Shown in pieces: positions 7,102-12,695 of a stretch of 12,695 nucleotides of DNA; the first letter of the stretch is position 1; every line of letters starts with the position of its first letter. The DNA lies in NCBI RefSeq assembly GCF_050436765.1, contig NZ_JBNQGD010000086.1, positions 1 to 12,695 on the forward strand. Reading direction: 5' to 3'. Made by a program: the position numbers and the translations under genes. Under the pieces are notes generated by a model. That model did not search any database and was not told the DNA's origin. It saw only the letters and a list, made by a program, of their open reading frames with translations. Source of the DNA: Arachidicoccus sp050436765. GTDB taxonomy: Bacteria; Bacteroidota; Bacteroidia; Chitinophagales; Chitinophagaceae.

Positions 7102-8328
7102 CTAATTTCCCCATAATGTGAACTCTGCTATAGTGAGAAAATATGACCCCTGCCAATTGGATAAGCTGCGGATTCTTATGTACCGATAAGCACCTAAACC
7201 TGTTGGAAAATCAAATTGCCAACCAGTATATGCGGCAGTTTGATCCGCTGCCGTTTCTGTTTGGTAGGGAGATCCCGAAGGCTTTATCACATGGAATGTT
7301 CCCAATTTAGTCCAGGTCGGATCTGATAAGATATCGGGTTCTGGATTAGACAAATCGGGAGAATTGGATCCCCATATTTCGAAGTCTTTAGGGTTACCTC
7401 TTACATAATAATTGTTTCCGACCTCCAAATAGGGGTTCACCTGGAAACGGCTAAATGTATGTTGACTACCGAGGTCAATAGTTGCCGTTTGTGGTCCTGT
7501 GGCAGCTTCAACAGTAAAATAAGTATGCGGCCAGCCTGGATGGCTATCGCCATCCCACATATAATATTCGTAGCACCAGCCGCCATTGTTTAATATTTGT
7601 GCATCGTTAGGTAGCGTTAATGTGTTCCATTTTGATTTGTCGAGCATTTGTTCAAATACCGGCGTCATTGTTTGAAACAAAGTATCAGAATAATGATTCC
7701 ATTGATCCCTTATCGTAAATGCATATTTACGAAGAACTGAGGGTTGATTATGTATTGTCGCTGAAATCACTGAGTCATTACTGTATACATTATCCATTCC
7801 TACTGTTTGCACCCAGGTGCCATTGCCCGAAGTGTCTACCATTGACACAATCGCTAGATTATCATTGGTAGGATTGACACAATTTATGGTAAAGCCACCG
7901 AAGGTCGTTTGTATCTTTAAAGACTTCCTAGAAAGAATAAAACCAGGAGTCAATGGATGAACTGTAACCTCAACCGAAGCCGATGCAATACCACTTGAAT
8001 TTATGGAAACCAATTTTACAATATGTGCTAATGTATCTCCAAAGCCATTTAACGTTAAGGTATTTGTATAACGAGATGCCGTTGCTTCAGTAATAACTCC
8101 CGGAGAAGTTTCATAATCGGCCTTAATATAAGAAAGATCCTGATTTTTGGGCAGCGTGTAGGTAAGGACTGCCTTACCGTTCTGATTCGACACTTTTATA
8201 TTTGTAACTACATCTGGTGCTTGGTTATTTGTAACCACTGGCTTATTTAGCGTTTTTTGTGTACAGTTGCTAAACATTAATCCAAAGCACAGTAAGGAGA
8301 TATAGTTTATTAATTTCTGTTTTTTCAT
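7102..8328 (-). CDS. Lipoprotein with DUF4959, DUF5126 and DUF5000 (discoidin-like) domains
   Basis: A 408-residue predicted lipoprotein. The signal peptide ends FSNC (lipidated Cys22; Asn at -1 is less common but accepted). Three regions follow in the order usual for this SusD-associated family: DUF4959, about 30-125, a fibronectin-like fold with APDVVTNIKVSNQNGKAVLTYTLP and ending PLTP; DUF5126, about 126-224, with FGGFTINCVNPTNDNLAI and FTIRDQWNHYSDTL; DUF5000, about 226-408, an F5/8-type C (discoidin-like) sandwich with LDKSKW, GGWCYEYYMWDGD, TATIDLGSQHTFSRF, KDFEIWGSNSPD and YRYIRIRSLSNWQGSYFLTI. F5/8-type C domains often bind carbohydrate, and the aromatic cluster at 250-272 is a plausible sugar-stacking site; this is inference. 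No catalytic residues are recognised. It lies 33 bases after the SusD-like stop, so it is likely a surface glycan-binding accessory of unit A. Confidence 0.9.
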   Translation of the reverse strand: MKKQKLINYISLLCFGLMFSNCTQKTLNKPVVTNNQAPDVVTNIKVSNQNGKAVLTYTLPKNQDLSYIKADYETSPGVITEATASRYTNTLTLNGFGDTLAHIVKLVSINSSGIASASVEVTVHPLTPGFILSRKSLKIQTTFGGFTINCVNPTNDNLAIVSMVDTSGNGTWVQTVGMDNVYSNDSVISATIHNQPSVLRKYAFTIRDQWNHYSDTLFQTMTPVFEQMLDKSKWNTLTLPNDAQILNNGGWCYEYYMWDGDSHPGWPHTYFTVEAATGPQTATIDLGSQHTFSRFQVNPYLEVGNNYYVRGNPKDFEIWGSNSPDLSNPEPDILSDPTWTKLGTFHVIKPSGSPYQTETAADQTAAYTGWQFDFPTGLGAYRYIRIRSLSNWQGSYFLTIAEFTLWGN

Positions 8329-8361
8329 ATTATTTTTTTACAATATCAATAATTTCAAGTA

Positions 8362-10347
8362 TTACCAATTGGGATTCTGAACAAGATTAGGATCATTTAA
8401 TAAATCATTGCCTTCAATGGGGAATAGGTAATCTCTTGGAGCTACAAAATGTCTAGTATAATAGGTCAACTGGCGGTAGTATAAATCAGGAGTTCGACCG
8501 GTTCTATCCCAACCTGTAATATTGCCAGTGAGCTCGGTAGCTGCACGCTTCCACCTTAATAAATCCCAATAACGATCGCCTTCAAAGCAAAGTTCTATAC
8601 TTCTTTCTCGTTGAATAATCGAGCGCATTCCGCTTTGAGTTTTATATTTTCCTGGATTGGTACTATAATTATCCCAAGAATACTGAACTGTATTTAGTCC
8701 GGCTCGAGCTCTAACAAGGTTTATATATTTATAGACATCGGCTGTGGGTGTTGGATTAGCTTCATTTAGCGCCTCCGCATACAATAGATACAAACCTGCT
8801 AACCTCATTTCAGGGTAAGGATAAGGAGGAAAAGTGCCGGTATTCCAATCCATATGCCAGTTAACTATTTTTTTCATGAAATAACCGCAAATGGGGACGG
8901 GTGAGTTCTGGCCAAATTCTCCAGCACGCGAAAAGAGATAAAAAGTATTCTCGTCTGTCTTTGAGGGACTATTTGCCATGTACCAAATAGATCGGTCGAA
9001 GCCTAAGTCAGCATAAAAACGAGGCTCTCTATCAAAATTTAATCTGGCGGTGATTTCTCCTTCTTTTATATTAAAACGTTCATCATGTGTGGCCACTCTT
9101 AATTCTGAAATATTGGAAAAATTAAGCGTTTTATCTTCATCAATTGGCACACCGTTTTTAGTATAAAACATTTCAGCACATTTGATCGTAGGTCCCATTG
9201 CTGCTGAACCATAAGTAATACCACCGTTTGCAATAAAAGTGCGATCAAAAGGAGCAGCGCCCATTCTTTGAAAGAACGAATTAAAACCTCCGACATTATT
9301 TGTGGTCAATCCCCAAATAAGCTCACTATTCCATGGTTCACTCATAGAATTTCGAATGCTCATTTGGGTCATTGTCGTGTCGGATAGTGCATAAGTTTGC
9401 TGTGGGAAAACATACAAAGAAATTCCTTGTGCGGCGCACAAATCAATTGCAGCTTTGCAGGCTGCAGCTGCTCTTTGCCATTTTGTAACGCTATAAGTAG
9501 CGTTGAAAAGAAGCGTCCCGTCTTTATCTTTGAAAGCATTATAATCTGAATTGCCATTAAACAGAGGGCTAGCCGCAGTAACTAATAATTTCGCCTTAAG
9601 GCTTAATGCAATAGGCTTCGTTATACGTCCAAGTTCAGATGCAGTATTTGTGATAGAAGCGGGTAAATTTACGGCTGCCGAATCTAATAAGTTAGAAATA
9701 TAATTTACCACACTGTCAACTGGTTGCCTTTTTACTTGAGTTTCGGCCAAAGGTGCATTGATTGGTAAATTCTTATCAATAATCGGGATAGGCCCGTACG
9801 CTCGAAATAATATAAAATGGTAAAATGCTTTAAGAAATTGTGCTTCAGCGATCCATCTAATTCTAGTATCTATATCAAGATCGGGAATTTTAGATCTATC
9901 GCTAACATTTTCAATAAATATATTGCAATCTCTTATAGCTTTGAAATTCGCATTAGCATCTCTTGTACCATCCCAATAATTTGCTATTGGGTTCGATGTG
10001 TTTTGACCGCCTCTAGGTAGTTCTACCACATTTGTAACCCGCATATTAATCGCGTTGTCTTCAATCCATACTTCGTCTCCGTTAGTGAGTCCAACGTTGT
10101 AGGTAGGGTCAACATCGATAGGCATATAGGAGTAACAAGTCATTAAATATTTCTCAGCCTCTACCTTTGAAGTAAACGCGTTGTCAATAGTCGCTATGTT
10201 ATCGGGGACAACATTTAGAAAAGATTTTTTACAGGATGCGCAACAAAACACAAATAAAACCATTAAAGCAATTTGTTTTGCACCGTCCATCAGATTTCGG
10301 CGGCTTCTGGTTTTTTTTATTTTGTAATTATGTATTTTATATTTCAT
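8362..10347 (-). CDS. SusD/RagB-family surface glycan-binding lipoprotein (unit A)
   Basis: Substrate-binding lid partner of the upstream SusC-like transporter, 661 residues from the chosen ATG, longer than the unit B paralogue (560). The lipobox region FCCASC gives lipidated Cys39, followed by KKSFLNVVPD, the usual SusD opening. The N-terminal helical domain includes WIAEAQFLKAFYHFILFRAYG and ALSLKAKLLVTAASPLFNG. The RagB/SusD C-terminal domain carries LYLLYAEALNEANP, YINLVRARAGL and IQRERSIELCFEGDRYWDLLRWK, and the protein ends LVQNPNW. The start is a choice: the frame remains open upstream to an ATG at 10450-10452 inside the SusC-like gene, which I reject; 10347 gives an unusually long basic n-region (KIKKTRSRR), while an ATG at 10288-10290 would give a compact leader, MDGAKQIALMVLFVFCCASC, with little positive charge. 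It lies 23 bases after the SusC-like stop. Family assignment is secure; the ligand is unknown. Confidence 0.96.
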   Translation of the reverse strand: MKYKIHNYKIKKTRSRRNLMDGAKQIALMVLFVFCCASCKKSFLNVVPDNIATIDNAFTSKVEAEKYLMTCYSYMPIDVDPTYNVGLTNGDEVWIEDNAINMRVTNVVELPRGGQNTSNPIANYWDGTRDANANFKAIRDCNIFIENVSDRSKIPDLDIDTRIRWIAEAQFLKAFYHFILFRAYGPIPIIDKNLPINAPLAETQVKRQPVDSVVNYISNLLDSAAVNLPASITNTASELGRITKPIALSLKAKLLVTAASPLFNGNSDYNAFKDKDGTLLFNATYSVTKWQRAAAACKAAIDLCAAQGISLYVFPQQTYALSDTTMTQMSIRNSMSEPWNSELIWGLTTNNVGGFNSFFQRMGAAPFDRTFIANGGITYGSAAMGPTIKCAEMFYTKNGVPIDEDKTLNFSNISELRVATHDERFNIKEGEITARLNFDREPRFYADLGFDRSIWYMANSPSKTDENTFYLFSRAGEFGQNSPVPICGYFMKKIVNWHMDWNTGTFPPYPYPEMRLAGLYLLYAEALNEANPTPTADVYKYINLVRARAGLNTVQYSWDNYSTNPGKYKTQSGMRSIIQRERSIELCFEGDRYWDLLRWKRAATELTGNITGWDRTGRTPDLYYRQLTYYTRHFVAPRDYLFPIEGNDLLNDPNLVQNPNW

Positions 10348-10370
10348 AATAATATATTTAATTTTTAAAC

Positions 10371-12695
10371 TTAGAATCCTATTTGAATACCAATATTTGC
10401 TACTTTTTGAATGGGATAACCGAGTCCAGAACCACCCATTTCCGGATCCCACAATTTAAATGCACTAAAGGTTAATAGATTAGTACCATTTAAATATATG
10501 CGACTACTTGTTAAGTGAAACTTCTTTAAAATTTTGGAAGGGACGTTATATCCTAGTTCAGCCGACTTCAATCTCATAAAGGCCCCATTTCTTAACCACC
10601 AAGAAGAAGATTGATCATTATTATCAGAAAAAGTGCTATTAAGCCGCGGCCAAAAAGCATACGGATTTCTATTATTATCTGACCAATGATCTTGGGAAAC
10701 GATCTGAAGTAATCCATTTTGATTGGCAAAAGGTGTAATATTAGCAGGATTAATCATAAAAGAAGTTCGCCCTACTCCTTGAAAAAATGCGCTTATATCA
10801 AAGTTTTTATATCCAACTGAAAATCCAAATCCATATAATATTTCAGGCACAGTTGGCTGACCTAGTGGAACATAATCATCCGTGGTAATTTTGCCGTCGT
10901 TATTTATATCTCTATATTTAATATCTCCGGCCAATATATTTCCAAACTGAGTTGGAGAATTGCTTACTTCAATGTCATCTGTAAAGAGTTTTTCAGCTAC
11001 GAGTCCATACATTTGGTTCATTGAATGTCCCACTTTTGACAGATTCGCGTCTGCGGTAGAATAGTCTGGTTCTTCATTTACCAATACTTTGCTCCTTGCA
11101 TAAGTAAATGTACCACGGGCTTGAATCCAAAAAGAGTTGCCGAACGTTTTATTATAATCAAGTGCAATATCAATTCCTTCGCTAGACGCCTTGCCCGTAT
11201 TGGAAGATATAGCAGTTTGTAAGCCCATAGTTGTCGGAATCGTACTTCTAGTCATTAATATATCACTTCGATATTGTCTATAAGCATCTACCGTTAGTTT
11301 TAGGTCATGTAAGAATGTCGCATCTAAACCGATATTGGTTTGTCTGGATTGTTCCCAAGTGATATCTGGATTTGCATACCGATTTATATATACCGTAGGC
11401 CGACTATAAGTAAAATTCGTACCAAAATTACCCACGGATGTTCCATCTAAACCAACTTGAGACAAGTAAAAAAACCTATCATTATCATTCCCAATTTGAT
11501 CATTCCCTACCAGACCATAAGTAAATCTAAATTTAAGTTGATTAACTACTTTTAGTATTGGTTTGAAAAATTGCTCATTAGAGACAACCCAACCGCCACC
11601 TATTGAAGGGAAAAAACCAAAGCGATGATTGGCCGCAAACCTTTCCGAACCATTGTATCCAAAATCATATTCAATCAAATATCTATTATCGTAACCATAA
11701 GTAAATCTTCCTGAAACTCCCTCATTTCTAGAAGGTAACGATAATTGTAATGAGGGCGCATTTCCCGTAAGATAGTTTCTTACTGTACCAATCAACATCG
11801 CTCCAAAAGCATGTTTCTCATTAAATACTCTTGAATAATTAACAGCAGCTTCAGTATATATTGTGGTGTTTACTACATTAGAGCCTGGTAAATAAGTGAG
11901 GTATTCGGTAGGCACAGGAAAAGGATTTCCAGCGCTACCATCATTGATTAAGGATATGCCATTTAATTCTCCATTTACAATATTTCCACTATAATAATAC
12001 GGGCTAACCTGCCGGGATACCGAGAAATAAGCATATCGTGTTGTGTAAGACATTATTCTAGCGGATAATCCCCTTGTAATCATATTTAAATCTTGGTTCA
12101 AGCTTAATTGGGCAGTCATAGTACTCGTATTATAGCTTTGAAATCCTGATAAAGATTGCGCATATGGATTGTTGTATAATGAATTTGTGGTACCGGTCAT
12201 AATAGCATTCCCAAATAAAGGATGATGAACATATGGTAATAAATCAGATGGATAAACGGCAGGGAAAGCCACTGGGTTGCTCCATAAAGCACTATTATAA
12301 ACACTTGTTCCTCCACCAATTGGTCCGTTATAGCCATCAAATTGTCCTTTTAAACTGACAAGTGCCGTCGTTGATTTAGTAAGTTTTAACGTAACATTGG
12401 ATAGGATTGAATAAGATTGGAGTTTGATATTATTATTAAAGCCATTCAAAGAATTTTCTTTTAAGTTCCCATTATCCATATTATATGTCATCGCCAAATA
12501 ATATTTTGCTTTCTCGCTTCCCCCGCTAATATTTAAATTAGTTCTTAAATTGTTGGTAGAGTTCTTTATTAGTTCCTTTATCCAATCATTATTGGGGTAT
12601 AACAAAGGATCGTCTCCTTTGATTGTATGATCAATCTTCGTTTGTAGATAGGGCAATGGGCTTAAAGGGCTTCTGGTCAATACGGACTCATTGGC
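10371..12695 (-). CDS. SusC/RagA-family TonB-dependent transporter, C-terminal part (runs off the right edge)
   Basis: The frame is open from the window edge to the TAA at 10371-10373, giving 774 visible residues; there is no true start inside the window (the TTG near 12678 lies within the gene). The signal peptide, carboxypeptidase-regulatory-like domain, TonB box and plug are therefore outside the window, roughly 250-300 residues by comparison with the unit B transporter. The visible part is the beta-barrel: PLLYPNNDWIKELIKNS and LNISGGSEKAKYYLAM near the start match the equivalent segment of the unit B protein (LNYPNTNWEKQTLKN, LNVSGGNEDVKYFVSL). DINNDGKITTDD is an EF-hand-like acidic loop, and RLKSAELGYNVPSKILKKF and YLNGTNLLTFSAF are typical of the SusC C-terminus, which ends in Phe (IGIQIGF). 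It is the first visible gene of unit A and should import the glycan bound by the three lipoproteins downstream. Confidence 0.96.
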   Translation of the reverse strand, partial: ANESVLTRSPLSPLPYLQTKIDHTIKGDDPLLYPNNDWIKELIKNSTNNLRTNLNISGGSEKAKYYLAMTYNMDNGNLKENSLNGFNNNIKLQSYSILSNVTLKLTKSTTALVSLKGQFDGYNGPIGGGTSVYNSALWSNPVAFPAVYPSDLLPYVHHPLFGNAIMTGTTNSLYNNPYAQSLSGFQSYNTSTMTAQLSLNQDLNMITRGLSARIMSYTTRYAYFSVSRQVSPYYYSGNIVNGELNGISLINDGSAGNPFPVPTEYLTYLPGSNVVNTTIYTEAAVNYSRVFNEKHAFGAMLIGTVRNYLTGNAPSLQLSLPSRNEGVSGRFTYGYDNRYLIEYDFGYNGSERFAANHRFGFFPSIGGGWVVSNEQFFKPILKVVNQLKFRFTYGLVGNDQIGNDNDRFFYLSQVGLDGTSVGNFGTNFTYSRPTVYINRYANPDITWEQSRQTNIGLDATFLHDLKLTVDAYRQYRSDILMTRSTIPTTMGLQTAISSNTGKASSEGIDIALDYNKTFGNSFWIQARGTFTYARSKVLVNEEPDYSTADANLSKVGHSMNQMYGLVAEKLFTDDIEVSNSPTQFGNILAGDIKYRDINNDGKITTDDYVPLGQPTVPEILYGFGFSVGYKNFDISAFFQGVGRTSFMINPANITPFANQNGLLQIVSQDHWSDNNRNPYAFWPRLNSTFSDNNDQSSSWWLRNGAFMRLKSAELGYNVPSKILKKFHLTSSRIYLNGTNLLTFSAFKLWDPEMGGSGLGYPIQKVANIGIQIGF

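Noticed and set aside
10348..10452. N-terminal extension of the unit A SusD-like frame to an upstream ATG.
   Set aside because: It overlaps the end of the SusC-like gene, adds 35 residues before a full lipoprotein signal peptide, and would block lipoprotein processing.
12678..12680. TTG as a start codon for the right-edge SusC-like gene.
   Set aside because: The frame is open to the window edge and the protein aligns there to the interior of a SusC barrel, so the gene is cut by the window rather than starting here.

Overview
The window looks like a glycan-acquisition region from a member of the Bacteroidota. It holds two SusC/SusD outer-membrane uptake pairs, SusD-type lipoproteins with N-terminal lipoboxes, and companion lipoproteins built from Bacteroidota-typical domains of unknown function. 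The DNA is AT-rich. The style of the SusC proteins (carboxypeptidase-regulatory-like domain, then a DVVVVGYG box, plug and barrel) fits free-living families such as Chitinophagaceae or Sphingobacteriaceae, but the sequence alone cannot fix the genus. All recognisable genes lie on the minus strand, so transcription runs right to left.

Unit A (12695 down to about 5591) starts outside the window. It contains the C-terminal three quarters of a SusC-like TonB-dependent transporter (10371-12695), its SusD-like partner (8362-10347), a lipoprotein with the DUF4959/DUF5126/DUF5000 layout (7102-8328), and a lipoprotein with the DUF4998/DUF5013 layout (5781-7043). Gaps are 23, 33 and 58 bases, as expected for one operon. 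It appears to end at a perfect 20-bp-stem hairpin followed by a T run (5591-5637), 143 bases after the last stop.

A gene-poor stretch of about 600 bases follows (4985-5593). I see no convincing gene in it. It should contain the promoter or leader of the next unit.

Unit B (4984 down to 1 and beyond) contains a complete SusC-like transporter (1883-4984), its SusD-like partner (194-1876) and the first 52 codons of a secreted lipoprotein that leaves the window on the left. Gaps are 6 and 35 bases.

The expected division of labour, from knowledge of Sus-like systems, is as follows. Surface lipoproteins bind and perhaps trim a polysaccharide. The SusD lids pass oligosaccharides to the SusC barrels. 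TonB energises import into the periplasm. No complete glycoside hydrolase, polysaccharide lyase, sulfatase or regulator lies in the window, so the substrate cannot be named. I found no RNA gene, CRISPR array, insertion sequence or attachment site, and no clearly novel system. The most unusual non-coding item is the terminator hairpin and the empty region beside it.
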